A stretch of DNA of 43,785 bases from JBCDGZ01 sp038750655 (lineage in GTDB: Bacteria; Bacteroidota; Bacteroidia; Chitinophagales; Saprospiraceae). Below the pieces are notes generated by a model, which worked only from the letters and a program-made list of their open reading frames with translations, had not been told where the DNA came from and ran no database searches. This document shows, one piece after another, positions 28,214 through 35,836 of the stretch (its first letter is position 1; each line of letters begins with the position of its first letter). The stretch is from assembly GCA_038750655.1 (NCBI GenBank), contig JBCDGZ010000058.1, positions 1 to 43,785 of the forward strand. Direction: 5' to 3'. The position numbers were made by a program, and so were the translations under genes.

Positions 28214-29014
28214 CTAGATCACATTAGGCATTCCGCAATCTATATCTACGATGTGGCTATGGAAGCTTGCGCCGGGGGCGGAAGCCATAAAGGCTGCTAT
28301 TTCGCCAACTTCTTCTAGACTAGGAGTGCGACCAAGCAGGCTGCTGTTGACCATTTGTTGGGCAACTTGCTCGGTGGGTAGGCCAAGGCTGCGGGCCATA
28401 CCTTCGTTGGTCTCCTGAATGGTACGGGTTTGGGGAAAAGCCGTAGGATTGAGGCAGATCACCTTGATGCCTTGTTGACCAAATTCGGCAGCCATTACGC
28501 GGGTGAGGCCTTCGATGGCAGTGCAGGCGGCGGTGAGGCCGGCCATCATCGGTGCCTTAAGGCGAGAGAGACTGGCCGTTAGCGTCAGGATGGTCCCAGG
28601 ATGTTGAGTAGCCACCATATGGCGAGCCGCAGCGCGAGAAGTGAGGAACTGGGAGCCAGCATGAACACGGATGGGTTTCATAAAGTTATCGAAGGAAAGC
28701 AGGGTGGTAGGAACACCATACTGGCTTTCCAGCGGCCGCAGGCCAATGCCATTGAAAACAATATCCAGCTGACCTTCGTCGGCGACGATCTGCTGAAGAT
28801 AGTCCTCGATAGCCTGCTCATCCATAGCATCAACCTCATGGGCAAAAGCCTGCCCACCCGCCTGCTTGATTCGATCGGCGAGTTGTTGGACCGCAGCCAG
28901 TTTATGACTACTAAGGTAAACCCGAGCACCGGACTGAGCAAAGGCTTGAGCAACGTGGGAGGCGATGGCGCCGCTGGCAGCGAAGACCACGGCAATTTTG
29001 TTGGTTAATAACAT
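28214..29014 (-). CDS. SDR-fold protein lacking the canonical active site (266 aa)
   Basis: Length and fold features are those of short-chain dehydrogenases: N-terminal Rossmann strand (NKIAVVFAASGAIASHVAQA), NG motif region (LDIVFNGIG), C-terminal VDIDCGM as in the usual VDGG end. However the glycine-rich TGxxxGIG motif is changed to ASGAIAS, and where YxxxK is expected the sequence reads PMMAGLTAACTAIEGLTR, with neither Tyr nor Lys. A similar GLTAAC/AIEGLTR pattern occurs in a divergent SDR subgroup, so this may be a family trait rather than decay. It may bind a nucleotide without classical catalysis. It is the first gene after the Crp/Fnr regulator and is preceded by a palindrome. Confidence 0.85.
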   Translation of the reverse strand: MLLTNKIAVVFAASGAIASHVAQAFAQSGARVYLSSHKLAAVQQLADRIKQAGGQAFAHEVDAMDEQAIEDYLQQIVADEGQLDIVFNGIGLRPLESQYGVPTTLLSFDNFMKPIRVHAGSQFLTSRAAARHMVATQHPGTILTLTASLSRLKAPMMAGLTAACTAIEGLTRVMAAEFGQQGIKVICLNPTAFPQTRTIQETNEGMARSLGLPTEQVAQQMVNSSLLGRTPSLEEVGEIAAFMASAPGASFHSHIVDIDCGMPNVI

Positions 29015-29083
29015 GATAAAAAGTTTAAGAAGGTTTACAATTGATTACATGGGCAAACCTCTTACTTTTTATCAGCGAAAATG

Positions 29084-29097
29084 TTGACCTAGGTCAA
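29084..29097. promoter_or_regulatory. Perfect Crp/Fnr-like palindrome TTGACCTAGGTCAA
   Basis: A perfect 14-bp palindrome, TTGAC-CTAG-GTCAA, with the half-site and spacer geometry of Fnr-family operators (TTGAT-N4-ATCAA). It covers the stop codon of the Crp/Fnr gene (29089-29091) and lies 70 bp upstream of the SDR start. The simplest reading is an operator by which the adjacent regulator controls the SDR-DoxX-SRPBCC genes. Confidence 0.55.
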
Positions 29098-29673
29098 GGT
29101 TTTAAACAAACGGGCTTTGGCGCGACTCAAAGTGGCCGGAGCAATACCAAGGTAGGAAGCGACCACCTTATTAGAGATGCGTGTGAGCAAATCAGGGCGG
29201 TTTTCGAAGAGCCAACGGACCTTCTCATCAGTGTTCATCGCCATCAGGCTGTTGATTTTTTGTACGGTTCCAGCGAAATAGTTTTCGAGATTGGATTTGT
29301 AGATGCGGGCGAATTCGGGGACGGTTTCGTTGAGTTGGAGAAAACTGTCACGACTGATGGTCAGCAGATCGCAGGTTTCTAGGGCTTTGAACCCTTCGAG
29401 AGAGGGTTTGGCGTGAAGAAAGCTGTCTAAAGAGGTGACAAAATTATTTTCCAAAATAATATCCCGTGTTTGCATGTCCCCCTTGCTGTCCAACTGATAA
29501 ATCTGTAAGCAACCTTTATTGATAAAGTAGCAATGTCGACAGATGTCGCCCGGTTGAAAAAGTAGGGTCCTGGCCTTCGCCCTTTCGACTTTGAAATGGG
29601 TCAATACGAAATTGATTCCTTGACCATTGCCGGGCACAGCTTTCCGAATATACGCTTCAATTTGTTGGAACAT
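29089..29673 (-). CDS. Crp/Fnr-family transcription regulator (194 aa)
   Basis: Residues about 25-115 form a cyclic-nucleotide-binding-like beta-roll (LLFQPGDICRHCYFINKGCL, then YQLDSKGDMQTRDIILENNF), followed by the long dimer helix and a C-terminal helix-turn-helix (about 165-190, ISNKVVASYLGIAPATLSRA). This is the compact form typical of Bacteroidota Crp/Fnr proteins. There is no four-Cys Fe-S motif of true Fnr, so the signal is unknown. It starts 18 bp after the stop of the GH-A-like gene and is followed by the SDR-DoxX-SRPBCC genes, which it probably regulates through the palindrome at 29084. Confidence 0.88.
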   Translation of the reverse strand: MFQQIEAYIRKAVPGNGQGINFVLTHFKVERAKARTLLFQPGDICRHCYFINKGCLQIYQLDSKGDMQTRDIILENNFVTSLDSFLHAKPSLEGFKALETCDLLTISRDSFLQLNETVPEFARIYKSNLENYFAGTVQKINSLMAMNTDEKVRWLFENRPDLLTRISNKVVASYLGIAPATLSRAKARLFKTLT

Positions 29674-29691
29674 AGTGCTTCAAGATAGCAA

Positions 29692-31575
29692 TTATTCCCC
29701 ATAAACCTTCACCACCTTCTCCGTAAACTCCTGGTCATTGATTTGCAGCTTGACCAGATAGAGGCCGGGCTGCACCTTTTGATCAAATCGATACTGATGG
29801 AGGCCGCCGGGTAGCGTTGTCGCTTGAAGAAATTCGTGCACCGCTTGGCCTTCTAAATCATAGACCGCCAGATTGACCTTACTCTCTTTTCGCAGTTTGA
29901 AAATAATATTGACCGAGTCCGTGTAGGGATTGGGAAAACAACGGAACAGTGCTGATTGCTCTTCGTCACCACCGCTATTGGAGGGGGAATTGGGCTTGCT
30001 TTGCGTACGAACAATCACTGGGCTGCCCAGCAATTGCAGGCGAGCACCTTCGACAATCAAACTGTCCGGCTTTGCCGAGAAATCCCATTCCTTGACCGTC
30101 ATGGAATTGACATTGAGAATGGACGGAAAAGTGTATTGCGTGGTCGTCAACTCTGACTGATCCCTGCGGGTTTTGGCCCAGAGAACATAAGTCGGCGCGT
30201 TATTGGTGTCGACAAATGCCGCTCCACCTACGGCATCCGGCAGTAACAAATCCGCTGTCTGCTGCTCATCATAGCGCAGCCCATACAGCAAGTCCGACAT
30301 CGTCTTATAAGCCACCCCACTGCCCGTCGGGATTTGTTTGTAGGGCTGGGTCTCCGGCAAATTTTCGTACAAACCCATCAAAAAGAACTCATTATTGGCC
30401 TGCTGCACAGGCTTCATTTCTCCCAATTGGTAGACATGAAACTGCTTAATGTCAGCCTGCTGTACCTTCACTAGGGTCTTCATCAAAAAATTGCGCTGGG
30501 CCTCCTCCGAGCCGATGAACTCCCCAAAGGCTTTGCGCGGGATATTGCATTCGGTGATGATATAGGGCTTGGCTGGATAGTCGCTGCCGTCGTAGCGGTA
30601 CTTTTGCAAAACCGCCTCAAACTCCCCTTTGCGCGACACTACTGAGGCGGCTGCCGCATCCGAATGGCGGCTGTAGTCAAAGGCCCCGCGCTCATTGTTC
30701 CACTTGCGCATGCTGTTGTCGATGTGTGGGTAGACGTGGAAGCTCAGCATGTCGAAGTAGGCGCCGCCGCGCAGCGGAAAATCGTCGCTAACGCTGCCGT
30801 CGACGGGATGGTCGGTGTTGCGGAGCAGAGCGTCCAGGAAGGAGGGAAAGCCAATGCCGCCGACTGCGATGTAGCTGTCCGGTGAATAGGTTTTGATGAC
30901 CTCGTAGCTGATGCGCAGGAGGCGGATGTAGTGAAAAATGGGGGCATGGATGTCGTAATCGCAAGGGTCAGGATTATTGTCCCACCAGCTGCCGGGCTCG
31001 CCGGGGGGCTTGAGGGAGTTGCCGGAGTGGTCGAAATCGGGTTCGTTCCAGATTTCCCAAACCAGCCCATAATCCTTGTATTTCATCAGCATTTTGTAGA
31101 GAAAAAGGGCGTAGTAGTTCTCATCATTCACCGGCGTTCCGTTAGCTCCATCGTCCCAAATATCGGTGTACATGTTGGCGAAAAGGGCCGACTGATAGGT
31201 CGGACAGTAGTGGGTGGTATCTTGCTGGGCTTGATTGGGATAGCCAATAAAAATGACATTGTCTTTGACGCCTAGCTGGGCGTAATGCTGGAACGCGTCT
31301 ACCCGAATATCGTAGCCCCATTGCTCCAAAAAGTGAGCGAATATGGCCGGTCGCAGGGTGGTTACGCCGACCCCCTTGATGTTTCGCGCGGCATTGCCCG
31401 CCGCGATGTCTGCCAGTTGGCCGTCCTGCCAGGGAGGGTAATAGCCCATGTTGGAGCCGTAGCCGAAAGGGGAAGGGTAGGCCGGAACTTTATCGTTAGC
31501 TGTGAAATCGGGCTGGGTGGAGCCCGTTAGGGCAGCCATCAACAGTAAAGCGAGAAACGTGAATTTTTTCAACAT
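29692..31575 (-). CDS. T9SS-secreted GH-A-clan glycosidase-like protein (627 aa)
   Basis: Signal peptide at residues 1-20 (MLKKFTFLALLLMAALTGST). Residues about 22-530 are homologous to the N-terminal domain of the protein at 14758-18819: shared blocks are the YYPPWQDGQLADIAAGN region, LFANMYTDIWDDGANGTPVN and WEIWNEPDFDHSG. The acid/base candidate is E178 (in NEP) and the nucleophile candidate E342 (IITECNIPRK). A type A T9SS sorting domain closes the protein (about 541-627, CFPNPYTDSVNIIFKL). Unlike its paralogue it has no Ig-like or DUF11 domains. A run of nine G lies just upstream of the start. The substrate is unknown; a glycosidase function is inferred from the two motifs. Confidence 0.88.
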   Translation of the reverse strand: MLKKFTFLALLLMAALTGSTQPDFTANDKVPAYPSPFGYGSNMGYYPPWQDGQLADIAAGNAARNIKGVGVTTLRPAIFAHFLEQWGYDIRVDAFQHYAQLGVKDNVIFIGYPNQAQQDTTHYCPTYQSALFANMYTDIWDDGANGTPVNDENYYALFLYKMLMKYKDYGLVWEIWNEPDFDHSGNSLKPPGEPGSWWDNNPDPCDYDIHAPIFHYIRLLRISYEVIKTYSPDSYIAVGGIGFPSFLDALLRNTDHPVDGSVSDDFPLRGGAYFDMLSFHVYPHIDNSMRKWNNERGAFDYSRHSDAAAASVVSRKGEFEAVLQKYRYDGSDYPAKPYIITECNIPRKAFGEFIGSEEAQRNFLMKTLVKVQQADIKQFHVYQLGEMKPVQQANNEFFLMGLYENLPETQPYKQIPTGSGVAYKTMSDLLYGLRYDEQQTADLLLPDAVGGAAFVDTNNAPTYVLWAKTRRDQSELTTTQYTFPSILNVNSMTVKEWDFSAKPDSLIVEGARLQLLGSPVIVRTQSKPNSPSNSGGDEEQSALFRCFPNPYTDSVNIIFKLRKESKVNLAVYDLEGQAVHEFLQATTLPGGLHQYRFDQKVQPGLYLVKLQINDQEFTEKVVKVYGE

Positions 31576-31597
31576 AGTATTTGATTCGTGGCCAGAC

Positions 31598-31606
31598 GGG
31601 GGGGGG
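31598..31606. repeat. G9 homopolymer upstream of the GH-A-like gene
   Basis: Nine consecutive G on the plus strand (C9 in the transcript direction) lie 22-31 bp before the ATG at 31575. Such a tract in the leader or promoter is a potential slippage site. Confidence 0.6.
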
Positions 31607-31636
31607 ACGACTGTTGTGAGAGTTCGGTTTTACACC

Positions 31637-33259
31637 TCATTTCAGTAACGTTACATCCCCTTGCAGTGTTCTACGCTCCCCATTGTACAGCTCCAATTCG
31701 ATGAAATAAACATATACACCCATTTCCTGCTCCATCGCATTGGGAAGGCCATACCACCATCGGGTACGGTCGGTCAGTTCAAAATTAGCCGCCTGATGGA
31801 CTATTCCGCCCCATCGGTTAAAGATAATGTATTGTCGAACCTGTCGGACATAGCCCTGCAAGGCAAAGATTTCGAAGCTGTCGTTGAAGCCATCGGCATT
31901 AGGGGTAAATACGTTGGGGACATAGATAAGCTTGTCCTCATCGCAGAGTCGATTGAAGAAGGCGTCGCTGGGGGCCAGGCAATTACCGCAGCTATCAATT
32001 ATTGCATTGCCGAAGGGGATACCCGCGCAGTCCAGGCAGTCATTGAAGAATGGATCAGCGGGATCCAGGCAGTTGCCGCAGCTGTCGATCATCGCTAGCC
32101 CATTGGGCACATCGGCGCAGTCCAGGCAATCGTTGAAGGCTGGGTCGCTGGGCGGTAAGCATTGGCCACAGCTGTCCAGTACGGCTAGCCCATCGGGCGT
32201 ACCGGCGCAGTCCAGACAGTCGTCGAACAGCGGATCGGCGGGGTCCAGGCAGTTGCCGCAACCGTCGATCATCGCCGGGCCATTGAGGACGCCGGCGCAG
32301 TCGATACAATCGTTGAAGGCCGGGTCGCTGGGGAGCAAGCATTGCCCGCAGCTGTCTATTATGGCCAGCCCATCGGGCGTGCCCGCGCAGTCCAGACAGT
32401 CGTTGAACAGCGGATCAGCGGGGTCGAGGCAGTTGCCACAGCCGTCGATCAGGGCCGGGCCGTTGATGACCCCCGCACAATCGGGGCATTCATTGAACAT
32501 TGGATCGTTGGGGTCAAGGCATCGCCCGCAATTGTCGAGCTGGGCACTACCGTTGATGACGCCTGCGCAGTCCACTTCGATGGAAGAGAGGGCGCAGACG
32601 GCGTCGATGTCGGCACCAGGGGTACGGCCTCCGCAGTCTTCGGGTACATCGGTGATCTTGATGGCGTCGAATTTCAGGTCGGCGAAGGCGTAGCCGCTGA
32701 CAATGGCGTCGATGTCTAGCGAGGAGGTCGCCCCGGCGATCTGGCCAAAGTCGAAGAAGCCATTGCCATCGGCATCCGGCGTCCCTTCGGCGATCAGTAT
32801 ATCCAGCGTCGCCTGATCGAAGGGCCGCAGCTCGATAGTCGAGGATTCGACCCGAAAGCCGACTTCAAAGACCCAGATGTCGGGGTCGTTATCGCTAGAG
32901 TTGACAACTAGGTTGTTGGTGAAGCCCAGGGTGATGGAGCCACCTTCGCCCAGGCTAACGTCGAAGCCATGGCCGCCAGCATCGCTGACGCCGATGGCTC
33001 GAAGCGGAAATTCGTTCTCGTTGCTAGGGCAGCGCGGTTGGTAGTCCAGCAGGGTATCAGCGAAGGAGAGGCCATCTTCGAAGCAGGTGATGCAGCCCTG
33101 ATTAGGCAGACTAACGCATTCCTGGTCCATGCAGTCGATCAGCCCGTCGCCGTCGTTATCAATGCCGTCGCTGCAAAGTACGGCCGTGCTTTCCTGAGCT
33201 AGAAGGAAGAGGGGGGCACAAAGTAAGAGGAGGAAGAGAAGAAAGCGTCGTTGGCTCAT
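31637..33259 (-). CDS. T9SS (type B) secreted protein with seven Cys-rich repeats (540 aa)
   Basis: Signal peptide at 1-22 (MSQRRFLLFLLLLCAPLFLL), then a calcium-loop-like SDGIDNDGDGLIDCMDQEC motif (about 28-47) and a beta-rich domain to about residue 225. Residues about 229-438 are seven consecutive 30-residue repeats of the form DCAGxxxGxAxxDxCGxCLxPxDPxFNxC, four Cys each. The last 100 residues are a gliding-motility/CHU_C-type domain (YVPNVFTPNADGFNDSFEIF, FNRWGGIVHQ), the type B sorting signal of T9SS. The Asp-rich and Cys-rich repeats suggest a rigid, disulfide- or metal-stabilised stalk. Role: surface protein, probably adhesive; no enzyme motif. Confidence 0.88.
   Translation of the reverse strand: MSQRRFLLFLLLLCAPLFLLAQESTAVLCSDGIDNDGDGLIDCMDQECVSLPNQGCITCFEDGLSFADTLLDYQPRCPSNENEFPLRAIGVSDAGGHGFDVSLGEGGSITLGFTNNLVVNSSDNDPDIWVFEVGFRVESSTIELRPFDQATLDILIAEGTPDADGNGFFDFGQIAGATSSLDIDAIVSGYAFADLKFDAIKITDVPEDCGGRTPGADIDAVCALSSIEVDCAGVINGSAQLDNCGRCLDPNDPMFNECPDCAGVINGPALIDGCGNCLDPADPLFNDCLDCAGTPDGLAIIDSCGQCLLPSDPAFNDCIDCAGVLNGPAMIDGCGNCLDPADPLFDDCLDCAGTPDGLAVLDSCGQCLPPSDPAFNDCLDCADVPNGLAMIDSCGNCLDPADPFFNDCLDCAGIPFGNAIIDSCGNCLAPSDAFFNRLCDEDKLIYVPNVFTPNADGFNDSFEIFALQGYVRQVRQYIIFNRWGGIVHQAANFELTDRTRWWYGLPNAMEQEMGVYVYFIELELYNGERRTLQGDVTLLK
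31943..32572. repeat. Seven tandem 90-bp coding repeats
   Basis: The GCGCAGTC-type anchor recurs every 90 bp (32025, 32115, 32205, 32295, 32385, 32475, 32565). Alternate units are more alike (repeats 2 and 4, 3 and 5), suggesting that a 180-bp pair was duplicated. The tract encodes the Cys-rich stalk of the gene at 31637-33259. Confidence 0.9.
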
Positions 33260-33334
33260 ATGTTGTTTTTGTTCTTATAAAGATAAAACTTCGAGGGTGC
33301 TCTTCTCTTGTGTAGCGGGCTTGAGACAGGTCCA

Positions 33335-34690
33335 TTAGTGATCGACGCGCAAGATACGATTTATTCCTATAATGCTGCCATCATTGGCCATGATCCGCAC
33401 CAAGTAAGCCCCTGCGGCAAGTCCACCCAGCTGAATGGTCCCTCCATCGAGGTACTGACGCTGGCAAAGCTGGCCGAGCATATTGTAGATTTCGGCTTGC
33501 TGCGGCGCTCTGCGGTCCTGCTTATTTAGAATATACACCCGGTTTTTGGTCGGATTCGGAAAAAGCTGGATGCCCGATGGGGAATGAATCGTATGGGTGC
33601 TAGTGGTACGATCCAAGCGAAAGAAGGCCACATCATTTAGGGTGCCCGCGAAGGTGCCCAAGTTTTCGAAGGTAAAATTCCCCTCCCCGTCATTCAATCC
33701 TAACAGTGGAGTGCGGTTAAAGTTGGTAAAAATAATGTCTTGGTCGCCATCTGCGTCTATATCATGGGCGCCGGTGCCCGTAGAGTTAAGGGTTAAATTG
33801 GGCGCTAAATCCTGGCATAGGAAGGTGCTGTCGCCATTGGAAAAACAAATGCGGTTGACTTGTAGGGAGCTATTGGCAAAGACAATATCGTCAATCCCAT
33901 CTTGATCGAAATCTGCGACGGCCACCCCTCGGGTGTCGCGCAGGCTGGTATCGATGAGGCGACAAACAAAGCTGCCGTCGCCGCGCCCAAAGCAAACGCG
34001 GTTAAGCTGCTCATCGCCGTTGCCAAAAACCACATCGGTGATGCCGTCCGTGTTAAAGTCTCCGGCGGCAACCGTAAAACTTCGGGTGGTATCATCGGCG
34101 AAGGGGGTACAGGAGAGGAGGCCCGCCCCATCGCTGAGGCAAACGACATTGGCTTGGGTAACGCCACCATTGCCTCGGTTGGCATAAATGACATCCTCGT
34201 GGCCATCGCCATTGGCATCAAAGCTGACGGCATCTAGGGTGGTGGAGTTGTCATCATCAAAGGGGGCACAGGCAAACGTATCTGCCTCGGTGTTGATACA
34301 GAGGAGGTTGGGGCCAAAACCGATGGCCAGCGCCAGATCGAGGTCGCCATCTGAATCGGCATCGAAGGCGGTGGCACCGTAGGTGACAGAGGCATCGGTG
34401 GAGATCAAGTTGCAATCCAACCCGCCGTCGATCCCGCTGCACAACTCGGAGGGGCGTCCAAAAACTGTTCTGAGAATATCATCACGACCATCGCCGTCAA
34501 AGTCAGCGGCCAGTACGGATAGGGCCAAGGCCCCACTATCGCTGAGGGTATCGCATTGCAGGTTGCCGAGGCCGTCATTGAGGCAGAGAATATCGGGATC
34601 ACCCTGGGTAACAACATAGATGTCTAAGCCCTGTCCGTAGGTAAAGCTGTAGGCGAGGAGGAATAGGTAAAGCAGGAGACATTTTTTCAT
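33335..34690 (-). CDS. T9SS-secreted FG-GAP/VCBS beta-propeller protein (451 aa)
   Basis: Start chosen at 34690 (MKKCLLLYLFLLAYSFTYGQ), a clear signal peptide; the open frame extends 25 codons upstream without one. At least six FG-GAP/VCBS calcium-loop repeats are visible: DFDGDGRDDIL, FDADSDGDLDLAL, FDANGDGHEDVIYA, DFNTDGITDVVFG, DFDQDGIDDIVFA and HDIDADGDQDIIF, as in an integrin-like seven-bladed propeller. The last ~80 residues are a type A T9SS sorting domain (LFPNPTKNRVYILN). It is the most upstream of three cargo genes on this strand. Probable surface or adhesive protein. Confidence 0.88.
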   Translation of the reverse strand: MKKCLLLYLFLLAYSFTYGQGLDIYVVTQGDPDILCLNDGLGNLQCDTLSDSGALALSVLAADFDGDGRDDILRTVFGRPSELCSGIDGGLDCNLISTDASVTYGATAFDADSDGDLDLALAIGFGPNLLCINTEADTFACAPFDDDNSTTLDAVSFDANGDGHEDVIYANRGNGGVTQANVVCLSDGAGLLSCTPFADDTTRSFTVAAGDFNTDGITDVVFGNGDEQLNRVCFGRGDGSFVCRLIDTSLRDTRGVAVADFDQDGIDDIVFANSSLQVNRICFSNGDSTFLCQDLAPNLTLNSTGTGAHDIDADGDQDIIFTNFNRTPLLGLNDGEGNFTFENLGTFAGTLNDVAFFRLDRTTSTHTIHSPSGIQLFPNPTKNRVYILNKQDRRAPQQAEIYNMLGQLCQRQYLDGGTIQLGGLAAGAYLVRIMANDGSIIGINRILRVDH

Positions 34691-34782
34691 AAACCCTAAA
34701 GTACAGATTAAAATACAAACCACGAGCGGCCATGCATCAGCGGCTTTCAAAAGTTCCTGCGGCAATTTTCCCTTTAATTACC

Positions 34783-34834
34783 TATATTGGGACAAAATGT
34801 AATAAGTAATTCAAGTTGTGACTATCGCAACTTG
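34783..34834 (+). promoter_or_regulatory. Putative promoter and leader hairpin of the amidase gene
   Basis: TATATTGG (34783-34790) is one mismatch from the Bacteroidota TAnnTTTG -7 box. Downstream, CAAGTTG (34812-34818) pairs with CAACTTG (34828-34834), extended by one G-U and one G-C pair around a 5-nt loop, 31 bp before the ATG. The hairpin would lie in the leader of the amidase mRNA. Confidence 0.35.
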
Positions 34835-34865
34835 GGCTAAGTAACCAACTGAACCGCTAGTTGAT

Positions 34866-35828
34866 ATGCTTCAAAAATTAATTGACTTTTTCCGCCGCTT
34901 GTTTGGTGGCGCTCCCAAGACACCTCCAACGACTACAACGACTCCGCCCCCTCCACCTCCCAGAGTTGATCCCCCGGTTGATGATGATGATGATATGCCG
35001 AAGGCCGATCCGGTAGAAGCACAGGATGGCTCGGAGATTACGCCGGATACGGTTGTCGTGGTGGTCAATGAGATGGAGCCGGTGATTATTGAGGAGGAGA
35101 TTGAGAAGCCAGGCGAAGGAACGCTTTCAACGGGGAGTGGAACCAACGACGGTGCAGCGGGTAGTTCAGAAGAAGAAGAAAAAACGGAGCCTACGGAAGT
35201 GGGTGCTGCCCAGCCTAAACACGAAGCGCGCTACCTCTGGTGCCTCGACAATGGGCATGGCAGCAAAACTAAAGGCAAACGCTCTCCCAAACTGGCCGAT
35301 GGCCGCCAACTACTCGAGTACGAGTTCAACCGCGATATTGTCGGGCGGATCATCAAGGAGTTGGACAAAAAGGGCGTGAAATATTTCAATGTTGTTCCCG
35401 AAGTAGATACGGATAATTTTCTCGAAGGCCGGGTTTCTCGGGCGAATAAGAAAAAGTCCTCATTGCCCAAGCTTTTTGTTTCGGTGCATGCCAATGCTGC
35501 GCCAGCGCCCCACGGCAAATGGAGTAGCCCCAGCATCAGCGGTATCGAAACCTGGTTTTTTCACAACAGCAAGAAAGGACGGAAGGTCGCCTCTGTTTTC
35601 CAAAAACACCTCATCGAAGAGACAGGGTGGAAGAATCGCCACATCAAATCCCGTCCCAGCAAGCAATTCTATGTGCTGCGCAATACCAGTATGACAGCGG
35701 TATTGACAGAGAACGGTTTTTACAACAACAAAGAAGAATGTAAGCTACTGCTCAAAGAGGAGATTCGCCAGAAGATTGCGGATGCTCACGTTGAGGCCAT
35801 TATGGAAATTGAGAAAAACGGGATTTAA
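34866..35828 (+). CDS. N-acetylmuramoyl-L-alanine amidase (Amidase_3) with acidic linker, no signal peptide (320 aa)
   Basis: Residues about 122-318 are a zinc-dependent Amidase_3 domain. Metal-ligand candidates are H131 (LDNGHG), E151 (LLEYEFNRDI) and H208 (FVSVHANA), with the catalytic Glu E282 in LTENGFYNN. It would cut the amide bond between MurNAc and L-Ala in peptidoglycan. The N-terminus is unusual: an amphipathic basic helix (MLQKLIDFFRRLFGG) followed by about 100 residues of Thr/Pro and Asp/Glu-rich linker, with no signal peptide or lipobox. How it reaches peptidoglycan is unclear; the helix could bind membrane or a secretion machine, or release could be by lysis. It converges on the signal peptidase gene with an 8-bp gap. 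Confidence 0.88.
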   Translation: MLQKLIDFFRRLFGGAPKTPPTTTTTPPPPPPRVDPPVDDDDDMPKADPVEAQDGSEITPDTVVVVVNEMEPVIIEEEIEKPGEGTLSTGSGTNDGAAGSSEEEEKTEPTEVGAAQPKHEARYLWCLDNGHGSKTKGKRSPKLADGRQLLEYEFNRDIVGRIIKELDKKGVKYFNVVPEVDTDNFLEGRVSRANKKKSSLPKLFVSVHANAAPAPHGKWSSPSISGIETWFFHNSKKGRKVASVFQKHLIEETGWKNRHIKSRPSKQFYVLRNTSMTAVLTENGFYNNKEECKLLLKEEIRQKIADAHVEAIMEIEKNGI

Positions 35829-35836
35829 GCCCTCAT

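Noticed and set aside
31932..32693. Plus-strand open frame of 253 codons made of repeats
   Set aside because: It is the antisense reading of the seven 90-bp repeats; the minus-strand reading has signal peptide, Cys-rich repeats and sorting domain.
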